Shown here in pieces: positions 19,256 through 30,111 of a stretch of DNA of 64,000 nt. The stretch is from positions 9,922,501 to 9,986,500 of the forward strand of contig JARWKL010000008.1 of assembly GCA_029961685.1 (NCBI GenBank), given 5' to 3'. The first letter of the stretch is position 1; every line of letters starts with the position of its first letter. The stretch comes from Aristolochia californica (Eukaryota > Streptophyta > Magnoliopsida > Piperales > Aristolochiaceae). The notes under the pieces were generated by a model, which was not told where the DNA came from, ran no database searches, and saw only the letters and a list, made by a program, of their open reading frames with translations. The translations under genes and the position numbers were made by a program.

Positions 19256-19957
19256 CTAGGTGAATGCCTGTTTCTTGAGAAGGTTGTTGAGTGGTGCTGC
19301 TATCTGGCCATAAGTACAGATAAATTTTCTGTAATATCCCGCTAGGCCCAAAAATCCCCTTAATGCGGTAAGGGAGGTGGGAGGAGGCCAATCTGTGATG
19401 GCTTGTATCTTACTCTGGTCAACCTTCACTCCCACTACTGATATAATGTGTCCCAAATATGCCACTTCTGAAGTGCCCATAGAACATTTGGATTCATTCA
19501 AAACCAAATGATGGGAGCGTAGAAAGGTAAATACCTGATGGAGGTGTTGGAGATGTTCGTCCCAATTCGTGCTATAGACCAAGATGTCATAAAAAAATAC
19601 TATCACATATTTCTGCAAAAGTGAGGAAAATAGCTCATTCATGAGGGCTTGGAAGATGGAAGGCGCATTGGAGAGACCGAAGGGCATGAGGAGGAACTCG
19701 AAATGACCGTGGTGCGTGTAGAACACAGTCTTCTCCACATCTACAGGGTGAATTTGATGATAGCCCGATTTCAAATCTAACTTGGTAAAAATCGTAGCAC
19801 CATGTAACTCATCCAGCAACTCGTCCACCACTGGGATGGGGAATTTGTCTTTAATTGTATGCAAATTCAGTTGCATGTAGTCAACACAAAACCTCCATGA
19901 TTTATCCTTTTTGTGGACCAGTAAAACAGAGGATGAAAAGGGAGACCTACTGGACAA
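19256..19957 (-). pseudogene. pol: Reverse transcriptase (E3)
   Basis: Open for 233 codons: [51 protein letters not shown] (first catalytic Asp), LMPFGLSNAPSIFQALMNEL, then KYVIVFFYDILVYS where FFDD is expected, so the first Asp of the pair is Tyr (19589-19591). C-terminal LGHIISVVGVKVDQSKIQAI and LRGFLGLAGYYRKFI are typical thumb/connection motifs. Confidence 0.9.
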
Positions 19958-20870
19958 CTCCCTGAGCGAGCATATTCAGGCACTGTCTTTCGTTTTCATC
20001 TTTCTGTATATGTTGGTAACGATAAGGACACACCACCACTGGATCGGTTCCCAACTTCAAACGTATGCGGTGATCATAGTGACGCACTGGTGGTAGACCA
20101 GTAGGGTCATCAAATAAATCCGCAAAGGCTGTAACTAATGGAGATAACTTACAATCACCAGTGCTCTGAATCTGGAAAGTGTGTAGTGCACTGGGCACCT
20201 GTGCCTTAATACCCTGCAATGTAATCTGGCCCTGTTGTGCTGTAAATGTCATAGTCCGAGCCTGAAAATCCCACAATATAGGGCCTAATAGCTGAAGCCA
20301 TTTTAGCCCAAGCGCCAAATCAAATCCTACTAAAGGAATGACCAGTAAGTCAGCCTTAAACGAATGTCCCTCAATAGTAAAAGGGGTGGCTGCACATAAC
20401 CCAACACTAGCAATTTTAGCCCCATTGGCCACTGAAACCGAGATACCCTTTTGCTGTTGGATTTCTAATCCCAATAGTTGCGCTACGGGCTCACTGATAA
20501 AATTATGTGTGCTGCCAGAATCAACTAAAGCAAGTAATTGGAGATGGTGTAACTTGGCCTTTACCTGCATGGTATTAGAACTACGCAGGCCATGCATGGC
20601 ATGGAGGGAGAGCTCTGGGTCTTGTTGTTCCTCTTCAACAATATCATCTTCAGGAAGCACTTCTGAACCCTCTTCCCAAAGTTCTATACTGAATAATATT
20701 TTGCAGGTATGTCCAGGGAGAAATTGTTCATCACAATTAAAACAGAGGCCCTTGGCCTTTCTTGCTTCCATTTCCTGTTTAGTCCAGAATTTACGTGGAA
20801 TATTGTCGGGGGGGGGGGGGGGGGGGCACACTTGTAGACAGCTCTGCACGGTTAGGGGCTGAAAAGCCAA
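19947..20870 (-). pseudogene. gag-pro-pol: Zinc knuckle, protease and RT lead-in (E3)
   Basis: Open for about 300 codons from 20800: IPRKFWTKQEMEARKAKGLC, zinc knuckle CFNCDEQFLPGHTC (near 20730), acidic linker, SLHAMHGLRSSNTMQ, protease LLALVDSGSTHNFISEPVAQ (near 20510), FDLALGLKWLQLLGPILWDF, then RIRLKLGTDPVVVCPYRYQH. Both CCHC and DSG are intact. The frame starts inside a proline-coding C-run (20808-20826 as G on the plus strand), where it is out of register with gag. Confidence 0.9.
20808..20826. repeat. G19 homopolymer (polyproline codons on minus strand)
   Basis: Nineteen G on the plus strand; on the coding strand it gives Pro codons in all frames, and gag and protease frames meet here. 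Confidence 0.95.
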
Positions 20871-21727
20871 AACGTTGCCCAGGTGCAGTACTCGGTAGTC
20901 TGGTGGTCCAAAAGGGTTTTCGGCCTAATGATTCCTTCAGAACTCGTTGTTTCTGTTCCATAGCCCTGGCATAATTCATGGCTGAGTCCAAGTCTGTAGG
21001 ACCAAGTAATTCGACTTTCAAGCAAACCGACTCGGTCATGCCCGCATTAAAGATCTGAACATGCAGGTGAGGAGGAACAAATTCACTCGCGTGAGCCAAC
21101 CTTTCCTAAAAATTTTTCTGGTACAATTCTAAAGTGCCAGTCTGTTTATAGTTGATCAATTCCCCCACTAGGTTGCTACTAGTTGGAGGTCCAAACCGCA
21201 TTTGGCAAGCATGTTTAAAATTTAGCCAATCCTGAGTCGAATGGACATTTCGGTAGTGATGGAACCACATGAGCGCTTCATCGAGCAGGTGGTAGGCGGC
21301 CAACATGACCTTGTCCACATCCAACGTTTGTTGATGATAGAAAAATTGCTCGCATTTTGTGAACCGAAGTAAAGGATCCTTTGAGCCATCATATGTAGGA
21401 AATTGAGTTTAAAGTACCTGGGAACCGTTGTTGGTCCGTGTCCGTGAGCAGCCATAGGAACAGTTTGTGGGCGCAGTGGTGGGGGTGGTGGTGGTGTGAA
21501 GTGTGGGTAGTGTGCTGTCGGTGGTTGAGAGTTTGTAGCTGGTGGTGGCACTGCAGATTGAAGTGCTGCAAGCTGGGGGATGACGGTTTGGAGAGAAGAT
21601 TCCAGCGTGTGCAATGTATTATGAATGTTAGTAATTTCAGCACCTTGATGTGTGGACCTTTGTTGAAGATCTAAAAGCACTTGACGTATGTCCTCTGGAG
21701 AAGAGGAGTCACCGAGGGTAGACCTGT

Positions 21728-21737
21728 CTGATACCAC
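21728..21737 (-). other. Primer binding site of E3
   Basis: Minus strand TGGTATCAGA, three bases (ACG) after the LTR end CCTAACA; initiator tRNA-Met type. It lies within gag codons for VVSD. Confidence 0.85.
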
Positions 21738-21739
21738 GT

Positions 21740-22134
21740 TGTTAGGATCCTCATGAGCCATGGATCTTGTCACCCTCCTCTCTTCTCTTCCCTCCGTTGC
21801 TTTGCTTGACGTAGGGATAGATTAATGGAGTGATGTAAGAAGAAAATCGGAAAGGGGATTTGGGGAAAAAGGGGGAGAGCTTGAAGGAGCTCTCGACCTG
21901 TTACTCTAATTTACCCTATGGTAATTTGCTGATTCAATTGCTCCTTTCATTAACCTAGTCGTCCCCTTAAATAGGGTTGAGGACGCCAACTACAATTCAG
22001 ACCCTTGGGTCACTGGTTCAAGCCAAATAAATTGTAAACCAAACCAAACCAATATCAATTACATGACAATTGGAAACCACATTAATTAATTCCTATGCCT
22101 GCTGGTAACTCGTGATGCTATTGAGTCCATAACA
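21740..22134 (-). repeat. 5' LTR of E3
   Basis: 395 bp, the same length as the 3' LTR and about 96 % identical by hand alignment. Confidence 0.95.
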
Positions 22135-22237
22135 CCAGATTCCCTTCCATCTCTTCCTGGTCCGCTGCCCTTTCTACTCGAACCAATTCTCTGATGTTAG
22201 CCATCAATTTGGCATTGTTGGACGACGTCTCTCCCAT
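22135..22237 (-). pseudogene. gag: Gag N-terminus (E2)
   Basis: ATG on the minus strand at 22237 gives MGETSSNNAKLMANIRELVR, then VERAADQEEMEGNL before E3 interrupts. The same MGET start occurs in E1 at 11839. Confidence 0.85.
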
Positions 22238-22246
22238 CCTGGCCTG

Positions 22247-22260
22247 CTTTGATACGAAAC
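22247..22260 (-). other. Primer binding site of E2
   Basis: Minus strand GTTTCGTATCAAAG immediately after the LTR end GATCACAACA; a degraded form of the E1 PBS TTGGTATCAAAG. Confidence 0.7.
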
Positions 22261-22733
22261 TGTTGTGATCCAGGACCATAGATTGAGTCACACGTCGAAG
22301 GGAGAACTCGCCTTGCATTTCTAGAACAGAGACTGGTCACCGAGACCTCTCTGGTCAACCTATGTTGTTGATTCAGTGATAATGAGGGGTGAAAATGAAT
22401 GACGGAAGGGGGAAGTGAGAAAGGGGTTGCCGTAATGGGGATTTAGACTCGTCGACGGGAGTCTACACCATGGGTTCCAGGGGAACACCGAGCCTGGTTC
22501 ATTGAAGGAGAATGCAGATCCTGAGAGTTTGTTCTTTTCTTTTCCATTATTTCCCGACGCCTAATAAATCAAGGCTCGAGCAATAGTTATTAAAATTCTG
22601 CCCTCAGACGGTCTACTTGCTTAAAAATAATCAATTAAAATGACCTAAACTGGCTAAGTTATTGAACTACTCCACTGAGTCCCGACTCGTTCGCGGCCTC
22701 TGGACTACTCGTTGTGCTATGGAGTCCACAACA
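22261..22733 (-). repeat. 5' LTR of E2
   Basis: 473 bp, TG/CA ends, the same termini as the 481-bp 3' LTR; flanked by the ATCAC duplication at 22734-22738. Confidence 0.95.
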
Positions 22734-22738
22734 ATCAC

Positions 22739-23400
22739 ACATGGAGGTTTTGCGTTGATTTCCGAGAATTAAAATGCTAAGACCATTAAAGACAAGTTTC
22801 AAATTCCGGTGGTGGATGAATTACTAGATGAACTCCACGGGGCAAAATTTTTCACCAAGCTAGACTTGCTGTTTGGCTATCATCAAGTCTGAATGTATCC
22901 TCTGGACATTGAGAAAATGGCCCTCCACACTCACCATGGTGATTTTGAATTCATTGTCATGCCCTTCGGTCTATCGAGCACGCCATGCACATTTTAGGCA
23001 TTAATGAATGAGGTATTTCGGACCTATCTCAGAAATTTTGTTCTCATTTTTTTTTTACAATATCTTGATTTTCAGCAAGTTCTGGCCTCAACACCTCAAA
23101 GACCTGCGTCTGGTCTTCATCCTCCTTCAGACTCATCATTTGTATTTGAAGCGCTCCAAGTGCTCATCAGGTCATGCACAAGTGGCCTATTTGGGTCATG
23201 TGATTACAACAACAGGAGTTACTATGGATCCAACAAAACTTGAGGCGATACTGCAGTGGCCACCACCCTGAAATGTGGTTGCATTATGAGGTTTTCTGGG
23301 CTTAGCTGGGTATTACCGCAAGTTTACCCACAATTATGCACACCACGCAACACCCTTATCCAACCTGCTGCACCGTAACACCTTCCTCTGGACTGATGCA
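22739..23400 (+). pseudogene. pol: Reverse transcriptase, continuation (E1, part 2)
   Basis: Resumes at [12 protein letters not shown], then [48 protein letters not shown] and, with frame changes, FFYNILIFS where FFDDILIYS is expected (YN at 23056-23061), QVAYLGHVITTTGVTMDPTK and FLGLAGYYRKF. Both Asp of the active-site pair are changed, next to a T10 run. Many stops. Confidence 0.9.
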
Positions 23401-23840
23401 ATAGAGACCTCATTCAACATGCTCAAGCAAGCTCTCGCCTCAGCACTAGTACTTCAGCTACCAAATTTTGAAGACGTGTTTGTGCTGGAATGTGATGCAT
23501 CCGACAACGGTATTGGGGCAGTTCTTCACCAATCCCAACATCCCATTGCCTACTTCAGCCGTCAGCTAGCCCTCCACCACCATAAATTACCAGCATACGA
23601 AAGAGAATTAATTGGGTTAGCGAAGGCTGTACAACACTGGAGACCATATTTGTAGGGCCGCTTTTTTCTCATTCACACTAATCACTCTAGTCTGAAGTTC
23701 TTGTTGGACCAACGCATCTCCACATCACCACAACAGCACTGGAAAAGCAAGCTCATGGGATTCGATTTTACTGTTGAACACAAACCTGGTCCCTTGAACC
23801 GAGCTGTTGATGCTCTCTCCCGTCGCTCAGACGAAGCGCT
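23401..23840 (+). pseudogene. pol: RNase H (E1)
   Basis: Open for most of its length: FNMLKQALASALVLQLPNFE, VLECDASDNGIGAVLHQSQH, PIAYFSRQLALHHHKLPAYE, RELIGLAKAVQHWRPYL-stop, HTNHSSLKFLLDQRIST, FTVEHKPGPLNRAVDALSRR. Catalytic CDAS, E and the DALSRR linker are visible; one stop at 23656 and a D-to-N change in the TNHSSL box. Confidence 0.9.
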
Positions 23841-24235
23841 GCAACTTGCAGCCATCAGCCAGCCCACGCCTTTGCTGCTAGAGTCCATCCTCCAGGAGCA
23901 CCAGACCACACCCAAATTACAGCAGCTGTCTCAGAGAATTACAGCAGGCCAGATGGCGTCTCACTGGTCCCTCCATCATCATCTCATCCTTTACAAGTGG
24001 CGCATCTACCTAGTTCATTCTTCTCCCTTGGTGCTGAGTATCTTATCTGCTTATTATGACAGCATGCATGAGGGACTCCACAAAACTTCACAGAGGATAT
24101 GCGGAGATTTTTAGTGGGCTGGATTGAAATCTCACATAGCAGAATATGTTGCTGCGTGCCTAGTGTGACAGCGCAACAAGGCTCACCATTTATCTTCGGC
24201 TGGGGTGCTCCAGCCCCTCGACCTTCCCACTTAGG
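23841..24235 (+). pseudogene. pol: Integrase zinc-binding domain (E1), truncated by satellite
   Basis: LILYKWRIYLVHSSPL, YYDSMHEGLHKTSQRI, and after a stop WAGLKSHIAEYVAACLVCQR, then NKAHHLSSAGVLQPLDLP. The His and Cys ligands of the integrase finger are recognisable. Sequence changes to satellite monomer between 24230 and 24240; no target duplication or LTR is present, so the junction arose by a break or array expansion, not by insertion. Confidence 0.85.
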
Positions 24236-27200
24236 TAGCCAAACAACCCACTTTTTGCGTATCTACAAAAAGCGGAACTAACAATCATAGAACATCGTAA
24301 ATGTTTTGATCGATTAATGATGTGTAATGGCTATAATTTTTGTTTGAAATGACTTATTGTTTGGGAGTCAACACTCAGTTAAAAATGCCTCGTCCCCCCA
24401 ATTCCAATGACTGCAAAATCTAATATAGAAAAAATTAAAAGAGTTTACAATCCTTAAAAATCACAGATAATTTTTGGAATTATCTCTCTTTGCATTTGTG
24501 CATTTCCATTGTGGATGTTCAATTTTTTTCAAATCTAAACTTGAGTTTTAACTCTCCCATTTTTCTCATAAACAAAATGATAAGGCAAAAAGATCACAAC
24601 AAAATGAAAATTTTAGAGTTTATGTAACCAAAAAATTAAAAACTATAATAAATATAAGTGAAGAAAATTATTTCATGCACTAAAAATGAATACCAAAGTT
24701 TTGTTATCCATTTTTGGGAAATTCCACTAGTACAACCCCTAATAGCATGGTGGAATTTTATAAGAAAGAGATTTCTAATTGATCCTAACATGTTTTTTTA
24801 AATATGGATATGTGTGCCTGAAACATGCTGAGCATGCATATGACCTAATGATCCAAAAATTTTAAGGAGTAGGAAAAATTGATTTCTCAAGTTTACGTGC
24901 GGTGGGATATTTACCAGAGCTAAATAACCCACATTTTTTCTATTTACAAAAAGCGCACTAACAATCATAGATCATCGTAAATATTTTCATCGATTAATGA
25001 TGTGTAACGGCTATAATTTTTGTTAGAAATGACTTATGGTTGGGGAGTCAACACTCAGTTAAAAAGGTCTCATCCACCCTTTTCCGATGACTGCAAAACC
25101 TAATAGATAAAAAACTAAAACTGTATACAATCCTTAAAAATTACATATACTTTTTGGAATTATCTCTCTCAGCATTTGTGTATTTCAATTTTGGATGTTC
25201 AATTTTTTTCAAATACAAACTTGAGTTTTCACTCTCCATTTTGCTCGTAAACAAAAAGATAAAACAAATAGGTCACAACAAAATGAAAATTTTAGAGTTT
25301 ATGTATGAAAAAAATTGAAAACTATAATAAATGTCTGTGAAGAAAATTATTTCACACATTAAAATTGAACACCAATGTTTTCTTATCCATGTTTGGGAAA
25401 TTCCACTAGTACAACCCCTAATAGCTTGTTGGAATTTTATAAGAACGAGATTTCTAATTGATCCTAACATGTTTTAAATATGGATATGCATGCCTGAAAC
25501 ATTTTGAAGATGTAAATGTCTTAATGATCCATAAATTTCAAGGAGTTGGAAAAATTAAATTCTCAAGTTAAGGTGCGGTGGGATATTTACCAGAGCCAAA
25601 CAACCCACTTTTTGCCTATTTACAAAAATTTGAACTAACAATCACAGATCATCGTAAATCTTATGATCGATTAATGACGTGTAATGGCTATAATTTTTGT
25701 TAGAAATGACTTGTGGTTTGGGAGTCATCACTCAGTTTAAAATGCCTCCCCCCACCTCCCCACCCACCCACTTTTCTGATAATTTCAAAACCTAATATAT
25801 AATAAACTAAAGGAGTTTACAATTTTGAAAAATCATAGATACTTTTTGGAATTATCTCTCTCTGCATTTGTGCATTCCTATTTTGGATGTTCAATTTTTT
25901 TTCAAATCCAAACTTGAGTTTTCACTCTCCCATTTTTCTCGTAAATAAAAAGATAAGGCAAATAGATCACCAAAAAATGAAAATTTTAGAGTTATGTATG
26001 CAAAAAATTGAAAACTATAACAAATGTAAGTGAAGAAATTTATTTCATGCATTAAAAATGAACACCAAAGTTTTGTTATCCCTATATGGGAAATTCCACA
26101 ACTACAACCCCTAATAGCTTGGTGGATATTTATAAGAAAGCAATATCTAATTGATCCTAACATGTTTTAATTATGGATATGCATGCCTGAAACATGTTGA
26201 AGATACCAATGACCTAATGATCAGAAAATTTCAAGGACTAGGAAAAATTAATTTCTCAAGTTAACGAGCGGTGGGATTTTTACCGAAGCCAAACAACCCA
26301 CATTTTCCCTAATTACAAAAACCGGACCTAACAATCATAGATCATCGTAAATGTTTTGATCAATAAATGATGTGTAAGGACTATAATTTTTGTTAGAAAT
26401 GACTTATGGTTTGGGAGTGTAAACTCAGTTAAAAATGAATCGTCCCCCCTTTTTCGATGATTGAAAAACCTAATATATAAAAAACTAAAAGAGTTTACAA
26501 TCCTTAAAAATCACAGATACATTTTGGAATTATCTCTCTCAGCATTTGTGTATTTTAATTTAGGATGTTTAAATTTTTTTCAAATCCAAACTTGAGTTTT
26601 TAATCTCCCATTTTTCTCATAAACAAAAAGATAAGGCAAATAGATCACAACAAAATGAAAATTTTAGGGTTTATGTGTGCAAAAAATTGAAAACAATAAT
26701 AAATGTATGTGAAGAAAATTATTTCACGCAGTAAAAATGAACTCCAAATTTTGTTATCCATGTTGTGGAAATTCTAGTAGTACAACCCGTTATAGCTTGG
26801 TGGAATTTTTTAAGGAAGTGATTTCTAATTGATCCCAATATGTTTTAAATATGGATATACATGCCTAAAACATATTGAAGATGCAAATTACCTAATGATC
26901 CAAAAATTTAAAGAAGTAGGAAAAATAAATTCTCAAGTTAACGTGCAGTGGGATATTTACCAGAGCCAAAAACCCACTTTTTGCCTATTTAAAAAATACG
27001 GACGTAACAATCATAGATCATCGTAAATGTTTTGAATGATTAATGATGTGTAATGGCTATAATTTTTGTTAGAAATGACTTATGGTTTGGGAGTCAATAC
27101 TCTGTTTAAAATGCCTCGTCCCCCCTTTTTCGATGATTGCAAAACCTAATATATAATAAACTAAAAGAGTTTACTATCCATAAAAATCACAGATACTTTT

Positions 27201-28674
27201 TGGAATTATCACTCAAAGTATTTTTGCATTTCCTTTTTGGATGTTCAAGTTTTTTTCAAATCCAAACTTGAGTTTTCACTCTCCCTTTTTTCTCGTAAAC
27301 TAAAAGATAAGGCAAATAGGTCACAACAAAATGAAAATTTTAAAGTTTATGTATGCAAAAAATTAAAAACTATAATAAATGTAAGTGAAGAAAATTATTT
27401 CACGCACTAAAAATGAACACCAAAGTTTTGTAATCCATGTTTGGGAAATTCCACTTGTACAACCCCTAATAGCTTGGTGGAATTTTATAAGAAAGATATG
27501 TCTAAATTATCCTAGCATGTTTTAAATGTGGATATGCATTCCTGGAACATGTTGAAGATGCAAATGACCTAATGATTGAAAAATTTTGAGGAATAAGAAA
27601 AATTAAATTCTCAAGTTAATGTGTAGTGGGATATTTAACAAAGCCAAACATCCCACTTTTTGCCTATTTTTAAAAAAGCGGACGTAACAATCATAGATCA
27701 TCGTAAATGTTTTGATCAATTAATGATGTGTAATGGCTATAATTTTTGTTAGAAATGACTTATGGTTTGGGAGTCAACACTCAGTTAAAAATGCATCGCC
27801 CCCCGTTTTTCGATGATTGAAAAACCTAATATATAAAAAATCTAAAAGAGTTTACAATCCTTAAAAATCATAGATAATTTTTGGAATTATCTCTCTCAGC
27901 ATTTGCGCATTTTCATTTTGGATGTTCAATTTTTTTTCAAATTCAAACGTCAGGTTTTACTCTCCCATTTTTCTTGTAAAAAAAACGATAAGGGAAATAG
28001 ATCACAATAAAATGAAAATTTTAGAGTTTATGTATGCAAAAAATTGAAAACTATAATAAATTTAAGTGAATAAAATTATTTCACGCACTAAAAATGAACA
28101 CCAAAATTTTTTTATCCATTTTTGGGAAATTTCACTAGTACAACCCCTAATAGCTTGGTGGAATTTTATAAGAAAGAGATTTCTAATTGATCCTAACATG
28201 TTTTAAATATGGATATGCATGCCTGAAACTTTTTGAAGATGAAAATGACCTAATGATCCAAAAATTTCGAGGTATAGGAAAAATTAAATTCTCAAGTTAA
28301 TGTGTGGTGGGATATTTACCAGAGCCAAACAACCCACTTTTTGCCTTTTTACAAAAAGCTGACCTTAAATTCGTATATCATCAAAAATGTTTTGATCGAT
28401 TAATCATGTGTAACGGCTATAATTGTTTTTAGAAACAACTTATGGTTTGGGAGTCAACACTCAATTAAAAATGCCTCGGCCCCCCCTTTTCTTAAGATTG
28501 AAAAACCTAATATATAAAAAACTAAAAGAGTTTACAATCCTTAAAAATCTTTTGGAATTATCTCTCTCAGAATTTTTATATTTCCATTTTGGATGTTCAA
28601 TTATTTTTTAAATCCAAACTTGAGTTTTTACTCTCCTATTTTTCTTGTAAACAAAAAGATAGGGCAAATAGATT

Positions 28675-28679
28675 ACAAC
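28675..28679. other. Left target-site duplication ACAAC (satellite insertion)
   Basis: Repeated at 30112-30116; removing the element plus one copy restores the monomer sequence ATTACAACAAAATG. Confidence 0.9.
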
Positions 28680-30111
28680 TATAGGAAGATATGATCAAGC
28701 ACAAACGACCAAGAAAGGCCCACATATGTAAGATTATGATAAGATGGGCCACATGACCAAGGAAGGCCCACAAGATGGGAAGATATATATTTAAAGATAT
28801 ATTCGCATTGGAAGAGTCAAAGGTCATGCTAGTATTATGTTGTATTGAAAATTCCGAATTTATGCCCATTCTTTTGCGTGACTTTTTGAGTTGATATATC
28901 ATAAAATATCTCACTTCTCCCATGTTTGAAGGCTTATTTATAAATATCTTTTATTTGGGCTTATGGCTACATCTATGATATTTGGTTCAAGCTGGGATCA
29001 TTACCATTACCTCCCAGCTTGAGGGGGAGAAGTAGAAGTACACAAAAGAGGTACTTTATTTTATATGTTGTGAATAAGTTTATGTGACATAAATATTCAA
29101 GAAAGGGGGTGCACAAAAGATTCAGCTTGTGCATCAATGAAGAAATTTTTATATCGGATTATTTCATGGGTTCTTTTGCAAAGTTTATTATTTCCTTCGT
29201 GTTATATGTGTTGGAAGATCGTCGTGTTATATACAGTTGCTGCTATTATGTCTCTTTGGGGACATTATTTCTTGGGTTCTCTTTCGTGTTATATACAGTT
29301 GCTGCTATCTATGTTATCCCCCTGTAATGGCTTTTATGTCTCCTACCACTTGAGAGTCGTTGTCCTGTGGAGGGACACGGTGGTGGACACTTCAGAGCAA
29401 TGCCGATAGACACACTACCGATAGCAGTGGAGTGTGCCCTACATCCAGCATTAAGACTGGAGTATGAAGCAATGGCTTACTGGCTAGGAGTGATTTTTAC
29501 TCTCACTTATAATGCCGCAGGGCCTCATGGAAGGACGCAACAACATGAGGGGAAGTATTAGAAGATGAAGGCATATTGGAAGATGTGCCATTTTATACAA
29601 AAATATTTTATACATCATTTGCAGCAAGCTGGGAGTTCATGTTGTTCTCTCACCCCATGCTTGAGGGGGAGTGTCAGAAGATAAGATCAAGCCCAAACGA
29701 CCAAGGAAGGCCCACATATGTAAGATTATTATAAAATGGGGCACATGAGCAAGGAAGGCCCACAAGATGGGCCCAAACCCATAAGAAGTAGGACCACAAT
29801 GATTACAAAGAGCTGACATCCTGATCACTTCAGTTGGAAGATCAAGAAGGACTCACAAAAGTATCTTTATCTTAGGGTCACGACCAAGAAGAGTTTTAGT
29901 TTAAGTTATATTTTTCTTTTATCAATATTGAGTTACCTAATTATGTTAGGACTTACCTTAAGTGTTAGAGTTTGGCTGTAATTGGGACAAGGGTAGTTTT
30001 ATTGTAATTTGACTCCACTACCTTCCTCTATTATAAATAGAGGTTCATGTACTCTGATTACAACAAGTTATTGATGTCAATGAAGTATTTCACTTTTCCA
30101 TAAATTCAACA
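28680..30111 (+). mobile_element. S1: non-autonomous LTR element inside the satellite
   Basis: 1432 bp between ACAAC duplications. The 3' LTR (29672-30111) follows a PPT (GCTTGAGGGGGAG). The 5' LTR (about 28680-28930) shares its first 100 bp (GATCAAGC.CAAACGACCAAG, AAGGCCCACATATGTAAGAT) but is shorter and rearranged later. Internal sequence has no gag or pol. TTCTCTCACCCC just before the PPT and the U3 sequence relate it to E0 and G1. A second PPT-like run is at about 29013-29026. Open frames at 29109-29327 and 29367-29561 match nothing I know. Confidence 0.8.
29672..30111 (+). repeat. 3' LTR of S1
   Basis: 440 bp, TGTCAGAAGATAAG...ATAAATTCAACA. TATA box TATAAATA at 30032-30039. Confidence 0.8.

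Larger units (their letters stand above)
20791..21761 (-). pseudogene. gag: Gag (E3), start codon inside the LTR
   Basis: The first ATG on the minus strand is at 21761, 22 bases inside the 5' LTR, giving MAHEDPNNVVSDRSTLGDSS, read across the LTR end and the PBS. Then a coiled-coil-like stretch, a Pro/His-rich linker, and after a frameshift near 21390 the capsid-like part VDKVMLAAYHLLDEALMWFH, MRFGPPTSSNLVGELINYKQ, a stop at 21106, and AMNYARAMEQKQRVLK. It ends in a polyproline run that shifts the frame. Confidence 0.85.
16984..22134 (-). mobile_element. E3: complete Ty3/gypsy chromovirus
   Basis: 5151 bp with two 395-bp LTRs, CCAGA target duplications, PBS, gag, CCHC, protease, RT, RNase H, integrase with chromodomain and PPT, all on the minus strand. 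About 17 substitutions separate the LTRs (about 4 %), fewer than in the surrounding E2, as nesting predicts. Its small size, short LTRs and chromodomain suit a Reina-like chromovirus (inference). Coding frames are broken by several frameshifts. Confidence 0.95.
13891..22733 (-). mobile_element. E2: gag-pro gypsy element carrying captured host gene
   Basis: Flanked by ATCAC duplications. After removing E3 and its duplicated target (5156 bp) E2 is 3687 bp. Minus-strand order: 5' LTR 22261-22733, PBS, gag (22237-22135 then 16983-16451), zinc knuckle and protease (16450-15640), an unidentified segment (15640-15300), host glutamate carboxypeptidase C-terminus (15300-14560), PPT, 3' LTR 13891-14371. 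There is no RT, RNase H or integrase. The LTRs differ by roughly 30 substitutions plus small indels (about 7 % by eye). Confidence 0.9.
11332..24235 (+). mobile_element. E1: Ty3/gypsy element, 3' truncated, host of E2 and E3
   Basis: Plus-strand gypsy: 5' LTR, PBS, gag start, an inverted piece of its own LTR, gag remainder, zinc knuckle, protease, RT start (to 13890), then, after E2, the rest of RT, RNase H and the integrase zinc-binding domain. It stops at about 24235 where satellite begins; integrase core and 3' LTR are missing. PR-RT-RH-IN order shows gypsy. The reading frame has many stops. Confidence 0.9.

Noticed and set aside
29109..29561. Frames inside S1 as accessory genes.
   Set aside because: Short, overlapping, no motif, and the element shows all signs of being non-autonomous.
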